Shown here: one piece after another, positions 44,325-51,875 of the stretch
Layout of the letters: every line of letters starts with the position of its first letter
Numbering within the stretch: the stretch's first letter is position 1
Notes under the pieces: model-generated
Told to the model about the DNA's origin: nothing
Database searches by the model: none
Seen by the model: the letters and a program-made list of their open reading frames with translations, nothing else
Assembly (NCBI RefSeq): GCF_026342355.1
Contig: NZ_JAPEMV010000007.1
Coordinates: forward strand, 372,001-436,000
DNA from: Streptomyces sp. NBC_00249
GTDB taxonomy: Bacteria; Actinomycetota; Actinomycetes; Streptomycetales; Streptomycetaceae
Length of the DNA stretch: 64,000 nucleotides
Direction: 5' to 3'
Program-made: the position numbers and the translations under genes

Positions 44325-45293
44325 CTACTGGACGGTGATGAGCTTGCCGTCGGGGGCCACGGCGTACCAGGTGCCGCCGACGCCCTGCCCGTTGGTGTCG
44401 CCGGCCTTCTTGTCGCCGGTGAAGGTGTAGACGGGCCAGCAGTTGACCGTCTGCTGCTTCTTGCCGTCGGGGCGGTCCAGCACCAGGTAGTTCTTCTCGA
44501 TGATGCCCTTGGCGTTGGCCTTGTCCACCGGCGGGACCACCGGCCACTTGGCCACGCAGTCGCCCTCGCACTTGGAGACCATCGGCCAGGCGGTGTCCGG
44601 CTTGAAGCGGTAGACGGTCATGCCGTTGCCGTCGACGATGTGGTCGCCGAGCTTGGGGTCCTTGGCCACGGTCAGCGCGCCGGCGGTCTGGCCGGCGCCG
44701 GCGGGCGCGGGGGCGGGCGCGGCGGGCTTGGCGGCCTTCTTGCCGTCGGGGGCGAAGGAGAACCAGGTGCCGCCGACGCCCTGCCCGTTCAGGTCACCGG
44801 CCTTGGTGTCCTTGGAGAAGCGGTACGCGGGCCAGCCGGCCACCGTCAGCTGCTTGCTGCCGTCCTTGCGGACCACCTCGCCCAGCAGGGCGGGGTCCAT
44901 GCCGGAGGCGGCGGAGACGTCGCCCGCCGCGACGACGGGCCAGGTCTTCGCGCAGTCGCCGTCGCAGTTGGAGGCCGGCGGCTTGGCGGTGTCCTTGTCG
45001 AAGCGGTACAGGGTGAAGCCGGCGCTGTCGGTGAGGACGGAGCCGAGCGCGTCGGTGGCGGAGATCGCCAGCTGGCCGGCCGGCTTGGCGGCGGCGGCCC
45101 CGCCCGCCCCGCCCGCGGCCGGGTCGGCCGACGGCTTCTCGCTGCCGTAGGGGTCGGCGCCGGCGTCCTGGGCCGCGGTGGCCCCGGCGGGCTTGACCGC
45201 GTCGGCCGCCTTGTCGTCACCGCCGCAGGCCGTCGCCGTGAGGACGACGGCGATTGCGACGGCGGCCAGGGAAGTTCCGCGCTTGATGCCCAT
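44325..45293 (-). CDS. Secreted lipoprotein with two repeats (Lipoprotein_15/PF03640 type)
   Basis: About 322 residues. A signal segment with lipobox-like ATAC, mature Cys at about residue 23, leads to an Ala/Pro-rich linker and then two tandem modules, each containing a beta strand with YRF, a CDGDC or CEGDC cysteine pair followed by W-P-V-V, and a GDxNGQGVGGTW end. This is the repeat of unknown function seen in SCO0930-like lipoproteins; the repeated CxGxC pairs suggest a redox or metal role on the cell surface (inference). Start 45293 has GGGAGAG upstream; the frame back to 45413 is not supported. Confidence 0.86.
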   Translation of the reverse strand: MGIKRGTSLAAVAIAVVLTATACGGDDKAADAVKPAGATAAQDAGADPYGSEKPSADPAAGGAGGAAAAKPAGQLAISATDALGSVLTDSAGFTLYRFDKDTAKPPASNCDGDCAKTWPVVAAGDVSAASGMDPALLGEVVRKDGSKQLTVAGWPAYRFSKDTKAGDLNGQGVGGTWFSFAPDGKKAAKPAAPAPAPAGAGQTAGALTVAKDPKLGDHIVDGNGMTVYRFKPDTAWPMVSKCEGDCVAKWPVVPPVDKANAKGIIEKNYLVLDRPDGKKQQTVNCWPVYTFTGDKKAGDTNGQGVGGTWYAVAPDGKLITVQ

Positions 45294-45409
45294 GTTGATC
45301 TCTCCCACGTGTGGTGTCTGAGGTTCCGTCGCCGGATCCTCGGCAACTTGCGCAGAACACGGGACGGGGGGAGCGATCTGTTCAGTGCGGGCGGTATGAC
45401 GTGTTTCAC

Positions 45410-46423
45410 TCACTCGCCGTCGAACCCGGACCGCCGCGCGGCCGTGGCCACAGCGAGGCCCAGGGTGCGGTGTCCGGCGTCGTTGGGGTGCAGGCCGTCG
45501 GCGAGGTGTTCGGGTCCCAGCAGGTCACGGCCCGGCAGCAGGGCGAGGCGGCCGTCCCCGGCGGCGATCCGGTCGCGGGTGGCCCGCTCCATGGCGTCGC
45601 GCAGGGCGCCCAGGGTGGCGCCGAGCCGGTTCGGGGTGCGTTCGGCGTCGGGGCGCAGCACGGGGGAGAGGAGCAGCAGGGGGGTGCGCGGGTGGCCCTG
45701 GCGGACCAGGTCGAGGAACGTGCGGGTGGTCTCGTAGAGGAGGGGCGCCGAGAAGGGGACGCGGGACCAGCAGTTCGTGCCGAACGCGAGGGTCAGGCGG
45801 TCGGCGGGGAGAGTGGCCAGCTGTTCGGCGGTGGCGAGCTCGCCGCGCGCGGCGCCCGCGTAGCCGAGGTTGACCGTGTCCCAGCCGAGCGCCCGGCCGG
45901 CGACGGCGGGCCAGCCGTGGGCGGGCCGGGTGGACCACCAGCCCTCGGTGATGGAGTCGCCGTGGACGACCCAGCGGGGGCCGGCGGGCGCGGGGGCGAG
46001 GTCTCCGCCGATCCCGCGCAGGCCCAGGATCAGCGGGGACTGGTTCTCGGGCGGGTGCAGGGTGAACGGTCCGCGCTGCCGGGGCAGCTCGAGGCGTACG
46101 ACGGACTCCGCGGCGGGCTCGGTGAAGACCTCGGTGAGCGGGCCGTGCCGGTTCCACAGGGAGAAGCCGTGCGCGAGGTCGCGCAGGGTGTCGGTGGGGC
46201 CGGGCACGGTGGCCCGGTAGCGGACCTCGACCGCGTGCGCCGAGTCGGTGGAGAACTCCAGGCGCACCCCTATGGGCAGGGTGGCCCGCTCGCCGGTGTC
46301 CCAGGGCAGCCGCATGGTGTCGGCCGGGTCGGCGCGCACGGGGCGGCCCTCGTGCATCCAGGCGACCCCGCGCAGGAACGGTTCGGGGTCCAGCCACAGC
46401 TCGTGCGGGCCGGGTCCTCTCAC
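45410..46423 (-). CDS. SGNH/GDSL-family hydrolase
   Basis: About 337 residues. Nucleophile block WVVHGDSITEGW near residue 155 and the catalytic Asp/His block DGLHPNDAGH near the C terminus are both present; Gly and Asn blocks (GYAGAARGEL, FGTNCW) are also visible. N-terminal half is a beta-rich jelly-roll type domain. No signal peptide. Members are esterases/lipases acting on acylated sugars or lipids. The start GTG at 46423 directs transcription away from the amino-acid permease, leaving a 359-nt divergent gap. Confidence 0.88.
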   Translation of the reverse strand: MRGPGPHELWLDPEPFLRGVAWMHEGRPVRADPADTMRLPWDTGERATLPIGVRLEFSTDSAHAVEVRYRATVPGPTDTLRDLAHGFSLWNRHGPLTEVFTEPAAESVVRLELPRQRGPFTLHPPENQSPLILGLRGIGGDLAPAPAGPRWVVHGDSITEGWWSTRPAHGWPAVAGRALGWDTVNLGYAGAARGELATAEQLATLPADRLTLAFGTNCWSRVPFSAPLLYETTRTFLDLVRQGHPRTPLLLLSPVLRPDAERTPNRLGATLGALRDAMERATRDRIAAGDGRLALLPGRDLLGPEHLADGLHPNDAGHRTLGLAVATAARRSGFDGE

Positions 46424-46782
46424 TCTTCGCCTCCGATCGTGGGGTACGGCACCACGGGACGCTGCGACAGATCTGACGAGCTGTCAAGGAAAGGGGGTCG
46501 GGGGGCCCTGGAGGGGGCTACGCAGTGATCGATCATCTGCGCGCAACAAACGACCATCCCGGGCAGATCCGCGCAATGATTGTTCGCCAATGTGCAAGGA
46601 TGGTGCATTACGGGCGGTATCACTCAGCTCGTAGGCTCACTCGCTGTACGTGGAGTGGCGCGGACCGCCTGCTCGGCGGTCCCCCCATGCCCAGACAGGG
46701 CCCAGCCCTGCCTGTCAACTGCTCCGGATCGCTGCGGTCGACGCCTGACAGTCCCCATCCGCAGTGTCAAAGGAGTCCCTTC
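46424..46782. promoter_or_regulatory. Divergent region with three phased GCGCAA-type sites upstream of the permease
   Basis: 359 nt. Three related elements begin at 46541 (GCGCAACAAA), 46571 (GCGCAATGAT) and 46592 (GTGCAAGGATGGTGCA), spaced 30 and 21 bp. The same type of array with 31/22-bp spacing precedes the nitrilase gene at 50.87 kb. Phasing near whole helical turns suits an oligomeric Lrp-type regulator; one is encoded just downstream of the permease. A GGACCGCC/GGCGGTCC hairpin (46662-46682) lies in the leader. Confidence 0.55.
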
Positions 46783-48237
46783 GTGCTCGATCACGGCCAG
46801 GCGCCACCGCTCACGTCCGAGTCCGGCAAGCCCGTCAACCCGCTGTGGCGGCGCAAGCCGGTCGAGCGGCTGGTCGCCGAGGGCGGCCAGGGCGAGGGCG
46901 GCTCCCTGCGCCGCTCGCTCACCATGTGGCAGCTGACGATGATCAGCATCGGCGCCACCCTGGGCACCGGCATCTTCGTCGTCCTCGGCACCGCCGCCCC
47001 CAAGGCCGGCCCCGCCGTGACGATCTCCTTCGTCATCGCGGGCCTGACCGCGCTCTTCTCGGCCCTCTCCTACGCGGAGCTGGCCGGCTCGGTCCCGGTC
47101 TCCGGCTCCTCGTACTCGTACTCCTACGCCACCATGGGCGAGCTCGTCGCCTGGGTCTGCGGCTGGTGCCTGGTCCTGGAGTACGGCGTGTCCGTCGCGG
47201 CGGTCGCCGTCGGCTGGGGCGAGTACCTCAACGAGCTCCTCGACGGCACCATAGGCATCACCATCCCCGAGGGCGTCTCCGCTCCCCTCGGCGAGGGCGG
47301 CTTCATCAACCTGCCGGCGCTGGTCGTCGTCCTGCTCGCCATGGTCTTCCTGATGCGCGGCGCCAAGGAGAGCGCCCGCATCAACTCGATCATGGTCGGC
47401 GTCAAGATCGTCACCCTGGTGCTCTTCATCGGCATCGGCTTCATGGGCATCAAGGCCGGCAACTACGCCCCGCTCGCCCCGCTGGGCGTCACCGGCATCA
47501 GCGCCGCCGCCTCCACCCTCTTCTTCTCCTACATCGGCTTCGACGCCGCCTCCACCGCCGGTGAGGAAGCCAAGAACCCGAAGAAGGACCTGCCCCGCGC
47601 GATCATGCTCTCGCTGGGCATCGTCACCGTCCTGTACGTCCTCGTCGCCTTCGTCGCCGTCGGCGCCATGCCGTGGCAGGACTTCGAGGGCACCGAGGCC
47701 GCGCTCGCCCAGATCATGACCGACGTCTCCGGCCACACCTTCTGGGGTGTCGTCCTCGCCGCCGGCGCCGTCGTCGCCATCGCGTCCGTCGTCTTCGCCG
47801 TCCTCTACGGCCAGACCCGCATCCTCTTCGCCATGTCCCGCGACGGCCTGGTCCCCAAGGTCTTCGCCAAGGTCAACCCGAAGACCGGCGCCCCCCGCGC
47901 CAACGTGGTGATCGTCTCCCTCTTCTGCGGCACCCTGGCGGCCTTCATCCCGCTGGGCAAGCTCGCCGACGCCACCAGCATCGGCACCCTCTTCGCCTTC
48001 GGCCTGGTCAACGTCGCCGTCGTCATCCTGCGCCGGACGCGCCCGGACATGCCGCGCACCTTCAAGGTGGCGCTCTTCCCCGTCACCCCGATCCTGGGCG
48101 TCCTGGCCTGCGGCTACATGATGTTCAGCCTCGATACCGCCACGTGGATCGTCTTCGGTGGCTGGATGGCCGCGGGCCTCGTGTTCTACTTCCTGTACGG
48201 CATCCGCCGCTCCGAACTGGCCACAGCAGAGAAGTGA
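46783..48237 (+). CDS. Amino-acid permease (APC superfamily, CAT-like)
   Basis: About 484 residues, 12 membrane segments. TM1 motif is IGATLGTGIFVVLG; the conserved STLFFSYIGFDAASTAGEEA block with the NPKKDLPRAI loop is typical of the cationic amino-acid transporter/YfnA group. It imports an amino acid by proton or substrate exchange at the membrane. GTG 46783 lies 12 nt after AGGAG. The Lrp regulator starts 10 nt after its stop, an arrangement that points to amino-acid-responsive control. Confidence 0.93.
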   Translation: MLDHGQAPPLTSESGKPVNPLWRRKPVERLVAEGGQGEGGSLRRSLTMWQLTMISIGATLGTGIFVVLGTAAPKAGPAVTISFVIAGLTALFSALSYAELAGSVPVSGSSYSYSYATMGELVAWVCGWCLVLEYGVSVAAVAVGWGEYLNELLDGTIGITIPEGVSAPLGEGGFINLPALVVVLLAMVFLMRGAKESARINSIMVGVKIVTLVLFIGIGFMGIKAGNYAPLAPLGVTGISAAASTLFFSYIGFDAASTAGEEAKNPKKDLPRAIMLSLGIVTVLYVLVAFVAVGAMPWQDFEGTEAALAQIMTDVSGHTFWGVVLAAGAVVAIASVVFAVLYGQTRILFAMSRDGLVPKVFAKVNPKTGAPRANVVIVSLFCGTLAAFIPLGKLADATSIGTLFAFGLVNVAVVILRRTRPDMPRTFKVALFPVTPILGVLACGYMMFSLDTATWIVFGGWMAAGLVFYFLYGIRRSELATAEK

Positions 48238-48247
48238 TCCACCCGCA

Positions 48248-48703
48248 GTGCGACTGAACGATCTCGACGAACGCATCGTGCACGCCCTCGCCGAGGACGC
48301 CCGCCGCTCCTACGCGGACATCGGCTCCGAGGTCGGGCTCTCCGCCCCCGCCGTCAAGCGGCGCGTCGACCGGTTGCGTGCGGAGGGAGCCATCACCGGC
48401 TTCACGGTCCGCGTGGACCCCGCCGCGATGGGGTGGGAGACCGAGGGCTTCATCGAGATCTACTGCCGCCACAACACCTCGCCGGACGACATCCGGCGAG
48501 GGCTGGAGCGGTACCCCGAGGTGGTGTCCGCGTCGACCGTCACCGGCGACGCGGACGCCCTCGTCCAGGTCTTCGCCTCCGACATGAGGCACTTCGAGCG
48601 GGTCCTCGAACGGATCGCGGGCGAGCCCTTCGTGGAGCGCACCAAGTCCGTGCTGGTCCTCTCCCCGCTGCTGCGCCGCTTCACCTCGGGCGCACCGGCC
48701 TAG
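48248..48703 (+). CDS. Lrp/AsnC-family transcriptional regulator
   Basis: About 151 residues. N-terminal HTH: LNDLDERIVHALAEDARRSY, then ADIGSEVGLSAPAVKRRVDR; C-terminal RAM domain: EVVSASTVTGDADALVQVFA. Lrp proteins form octamers that bind phased sites and sense amino acids. It probably controls the permease with which it is co-transcribed, and perhaps the nitrilase/flavoenzyme pair whose promoter carries a matching site array. GTG 48248 gives the standard length. Confidence 0.93.
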   Translation: MRLNDLDERIVHALAEDARRSYADIGSEVGLSAPAVKRRVDRLRAEGAITGFTVRVDPAAMGWETEGFIEIYCRHNTSPDDIRRGLERYPEVVSASTVTGDADALVQVFASDMRHFERVLERIAGEPFVERTKSVLVLSPLLRRFTSGAPA

Positions 48704-48897
48704 ACCGTCTCCTCCGGGGTCGAGGGCGTGAGCTGAGTACGGGAGCGCGGCGGAGGGCCGGACGGCCGCTGATCTGCAACGTGTTCACCGCTACAGCCGC
48801 CCTGTCCGCCGCCTGCGCTCCCGTGACCACGACGCTACGGGAGACTCCGGCGGCACTCAATGAACCCCGTGTTAAGGCGCGTTACCGTCCGGTAACT

Positions 48898-49614
48898 TCA
48901 TGCCCCGTCCGGCGCGCGCACCCCGATGAAGACCGGCTCGCGGCGCAGGACGAAGCCCATCGACTCGTACAGCCGCACGGCGCCCGTGTTCGAGGCCGCC
49001 GCGTGCAGGAACGGTACGTCGCCCCGCTCGCGGATCCCCGCGGCCACCGCCCGCACCAGGCGCCCCGCCAGCCCCTCGCCCCGGTGGTCGGGATGGGTGC
49101 ACACCGCGCTGATCTCCGTCCAGCCGGGCGGCCGCATCCGCTCCCCGGCCATCGCGACGAGCCGCCCCTCGTGACGGATCCCGAGGTACGTGCCCAGCTC
49201 CACGGTCCGGGGCAGGAACGGCCCCGGCTCGGTCAGCTCCACCAGCTCCAGCATCTCCGGTACGTCCGCCGCCCCGAGCCGCACCGCCTCGGGCGCCGCC
49301 TCACCCCGTACCGCCCGCCCCTCCAGCTGCACACCGGGAATGCTCAGCACCGTCTCCCAGCCGGGCGGCGGCGTCGGCAGACCGGTCAGCCACACCTCTC
49401 CGCCCGGCCCGGCCAGCGCCGCGAGGTCCGCCCAGGAACGCGGGTCGTCCGGGTCGGCGAGAGCAGCGAAAGGATTCGCCTCCGGCAGGTAGCGGGCCGC
49501 GCGCCCGCCCGCCCCGCCGGGACCCGGTCCGGCGAACAGTGCGAAGGCCCGGTGCGGGCCGGTCAGGGCCGCCCACACCGGATTGTCGAGCGGGGCGGCG
49601 TTCTCGGATGACAT
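48898..49614 (-). CDS. GNAT-family acetyltransferase (FR47-like)
   Basis: About 238 residues. The acetyl-CoA-binding signature is in the C-terminal half: EISAVCTHPDHRGEGLAGRL (R/Q-x-x-G-x-G/A type), then NTGAVRLYESMGFVLRREPV. The N-terminal half is Ala/Pro-rich and probably a degenerate partner GNAT fold. The substrate is unknown. Start ATG 49614 is preferred; the longer frame back to 49860 would read across the leader-peptide gene on the other strand. Confidence 0.88.
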   Translation of the reverse strand: MSSENAAPLDNPVWAALTGPHRAFALFAGPGPGGAGGRAARYLPEANPFAALADPDDPRSWADLAALAGPGGEVWLTGLPTPPPGWETVLSIPGVQLEGRAVRGEAAPEAVRLGAADVPEMLELVELTEPGPFLPRTVELGTYLGIRHEGRLVAMAGERMRPPGWTEISAVCTHPDHRGEGLAGRLVRAVAAGIRERGDVPFLHAAASNTGAVRLYESMGFVLRREPVFIGVRAPDGA

Positions 49615-49777
49615 GGGGTGGAGGAATCCTTCCGTCGGACGGCCTGCGCCGGGCTCGACCGCCTTCTTGACGGCCCCCGCCCGCGCCACGAGACTGCGGG
49701 GGACGACGGAGTTCCGGCCGTCGGCGCCCGTCATGGGCAGGTTATGCCCGAGGGCCCCTGAGGAGCAGGTCGATTTC

Positions 49778-49903
49778 ATGGGATCGATGGACACGGCACG
49801 GACACCCGGCGCGCGGGCACGGACCCGTCGTCGCTGGTGGCTGACGCGCCGCCTGCACATCGACCTGCTGCGGGTGTGCAGCGCCGTGGCCCTGTCCCGC
49901 TGA
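49778..49903 (+). CDS. Short putative leader peptide of the RRLHIDLLRV type
   Basis: A 41-codon ORF (ATG 49778 or 49787) ending in RRRWWLTRRLHIDLLRVCSA and LSR. This ending matches the common Streptomyces putative-leader pattern (basic residues, H-x-D-L-x-R-V, then Cys), which often precedes sulfur- or cysteine-related genes. AGGAGCAGG lies upstream. The next gene is glutathione-S-transferase-like, 300 nt on. A role in attenuation or cysteine sensing is inference. Confidence 0.6.
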   Translation: MGSMDTARTPGARARTRRRWWLTRRLHIDLLRVCSAVALSR

Positions 49904-50046
49904 GCGGACCGCCGCCCTTCCGTCCCCGTCCCCGCCGTCGTACCCGCCGCCCGTCCCGTCCCGTCGGGCGGTGCGCCGCCGTGCGCGGCCGGGGTCGGGG
50001 GTGCCGCTGCGCGGAGCCGCTCCCCGCCCCGCCCTTTCGCCGTATC

Positions 50047-50125
50047 CCGGGGCTCCGCCCCGGACCCCGCGCCTCAAACTCCCCCAGCTACCGCTGGGAG
50101 GTGCCCCCTGGCGGGGCTGGATCGG
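50047..50125. repeat. Dispersed repeat with a nested hairpin insertion
   Basis: Begins GGGGCTCCGCCCCGGACCCC and CGCGCCTCAAAC as in the other copies, but the GCC before GGCGGGGCTGGA is replaced by about 30 nt containing CCCAGC-tacc-GCTGGG. This appears to be a second small palindromic element inserted into the first. It lies between the leader peptide and the GST-like gene. Confidence 0.8.
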
Positions 50126-50198
50126 CGGGGCACCGTCGTGTGCGCAGACCCCGTCCTCGCCCGCCCGCCCCCGCCAGGGGAGGGTCGTCCCCAGGAGA

Positions 50199-50831
50199 GT
50201 CATGATCCAGATGGTCCTGCCCCGCACCGCCCCCGTCCCCGCCCCCCGCGGCCGGATCGGGGCCGGGTTCTCGCCCGTGCCCCACCGCTACCACCTCTAC
50301 CTCTCCACCGGATGTCCGCGCTCGCTGCGCGTGCGCACCGCCCTCGCCCTGCTGGGGCCGGCCGTGCCGGTCGCCGCCACCCTGCTCGGCCCGCCCGCCA
50401 CCCACGCCGCCCTGCGCCGGGCCTACGAGGCCGCGGGCCACCCCTACGACCCCGCACAGGGCGGGCCCGCCCTGTGCGACACCTGGAGCGGCCGCGTCGT
50501 CAGCGACCACACCCCCGACATCCTCGAGGACCTGGCCGTCCGCCTCGCCGGCCGCCCCGAGCTGTGCCCGCCCGTCCCCGCCCGCCGGGCCGAGGCCGCC
50601 CGGGCCCTGCTCGACGGGGCCGCGCCGTGGGCCGAGCGGGCCGCCGCCCTGGCCCTGCTGGAGCGGTGGCTCGCCGTGCACCCGTACGCTCTCGGGGACC
50701 GGCCGACGCTGGCCGACGTGGACCTGTGGGTGGCGCTGGCGGACCCCGCCGTGCTGTCCGGCGCGGGTCCGCGGGTCAGGGCGTACGTCCGCCGGCTGCG
50801 CGCCCATCCGGCCTTCGGGACGGCCGCCTGA
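50199..50831 (+). CDS. Short glutathione-S-transferase-like protein (ECM4/GHR-related)
   Basis: About 210 residues. HRYHLYLSTGCPRSLRVRTA resembles the start of glutathionyl-hydroquinone reductases, and RPTLADVDLWVALADPAVL is the GST C-terminal helix signature. It is shorter than the usual 310-330 residues and lacks the Trp after the CP motif (CPRS instead of CPWA). Streptomyces use mycothiol rather than glutathione, so the natural thiol may be mycothiol or none. ATG 50199 has CAGGAGAG upstream. It may be under control of the leader peptide. Confidence 0.7.
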   Translation, partial: VMIQMVLPRTAPVPAPRGRIGAGFSPVPHRYHLYLSTGCPRSLRVRTALALLGPAVPVAATLLGPPATHAALRRAYEAAGHPYDPAQGGPALCDTWSGRVVSDHTPDILEDLAVRLAGRPELCPPVPARRAEAARALLDGAAPWAERAAALALLERWLAVHPYALGDRPTLADVDLWVALADPAVLSGAGPRVRAYVRRLRAHPAFGTAA

Positions 50832-50869
50832 ACCGGGCCCCGGGGGGCCCTTCCCGGGGTGCGCGGAGG

Positions 50870-50960
50870 GCGTGCGCAACGAATCGCCGCACCGGCCGCC
50901 GAACGCGCAACGAATCGATGCGCCCAGCGCAACGGTGACGGCTTGTCGCGGTCGAACGCG
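50870..50960 (+). promoter_or_regulatory. Three phased GCGCAA sites upstream of the nitrilase gene
   Basis: GCGCAACGAATCG at 50874, the same 13-mer at 50905, and GCGCAAC at 50927, spaced 31 and 22 bp. The middle site is part of a perfect inverted repeat GCGCA-N9-TGCGC (50905-50923). The layout parallels the array upstream of the permease. Likely binding sites for the Lrp regulator at 48.2 kb (inference). Confidence 0.6.
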
Positions 50961-51010
50961 CGAACGTACCGTTTTACGACCCCCACCCCACCAGTCACAG
51001 AGGTACGCCC

Positions 51011-51811
51011 ATGCCCCCGCTGCGCACCGCACTCCTCCAGAGCTCCGGACGGCTCGGCGACACCGCCGGGAACCTGAAGCAGCTCGACGAGGAAGCCGCG
51101 CGCGCCGCACAGGGCGGGGCCGGGCTCCTCGTGACCTCGGAGATGTTCCTGACCGGCTACGCGCTGGACCTCCAGGACGTCCCCGGCCTCGCCGAGGAGG
51201 CCGACGGCCCGTCCGCCGTCGCCATCGGCGAGATCGCCCGCCGCCACGGGATCGCCGTCCTGTACGGCTACCCGGAGCGGTCGGGCGGGGCGGTCTACAA
51301 CGCCGCGCAGCTCATCGGACCCGACGGGACCGCGCTCGCGAACTACCGCAAGACCCACCTCTTCGGCTGCTTCGAACAGGACGCCTTCACCCCCGGCGAC
51401 ACCCCCGTCGTCCAGGCGGACCTGAACGGCCTCCGCGTCGGCATCATGATCTGCTACGACGTGGAGTTCCCCGAGAACGTACGGGCCCACGCGCTGGCCG
51501 GGACCGACCTCCTCCTGGTCCCGACCGCGCAGATGCACCCGTTCCAGTTCGTCGCCGAACAGCTGGTCCCCGTGAGGGCCTTCGAGAACCAGATGTACAT
51601 CGCGTACGTCAACCGGACCGGCCCCGAGGGCGAGTTCGAGTTCGTCGGCCTCAGCTGCCTCGCCAGCCCCGACGGAGTCACCCGCACCCGGGCCGGCCGC
51701 GGCGAGGAGCTGGTGTTCGGCGTGGCCGACCCCGAGCTGCTCGCGGCCTCGCGCGAGAACAACCCGTACCTGCGCGACCGCCGCCCGGGGCTCTACGCCT
51801 CCCTCGTCTGA
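51011..51811 (+). CDS. Nitrilase-superfamily amidohydrolase (DavA-like)
   Basis: 266 residues. The catalytic triad is complete: Glu44 (TSEMFLTGY), Lys114 (NYRKTHLFG) and Cys148 (MICYDVEFPEN). The overall sequence pattern, including YGYPER and VPTAQMHPFQFVAEQLVPVR, closely resembles the delta-aminovaleramidase DavA of Pseudomonas as I remember it. It would hydrolyse an omega-amino amide or arylacetamide to the acid and ammonia. The flavin monooxygenase gene starts 64 nt downstream, the usual partner that makes the amide. Promoter array upstream as described. Confidence 0.88.
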   Translation: MPPLRTALLQSSGRLGDTAGNLKQLDEEAARAAQGGAGLLVTSEMFLTGYALDLQDVPGLAEEADGPSAVAIGEIARRHGIAVLYGYPERSGGAVYNAAQLIGPDGTALANYRKTHLFGCFEQDAFTPGDTPVVQADLNGLRVGIMICYDVEFPENVRAHALAGTDLLLVPTAQMHPFQFVAEQLVPVRAFENQMYIAYVNRTGPEGEFEFVGLSCLASPDGVTRTRAGRGEELVFGVADPELLAASRENNPYLRDRRPGLYASLV

Positions 51812-51875
51812 GGACGCGGACACCCCCTTCCCCCGCCCTGCCCCGCCTGCTCAGCCCGCAAGGAGACGTACCCCC

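Noticed and set aside
48704..48897. Small gene or RNA between the Lrp and GNAT genes
   Set aside because: Only a 6-bp GTTACC/GGTAAC hairpin is seen near the GNAT stop; nothing supports a gene.
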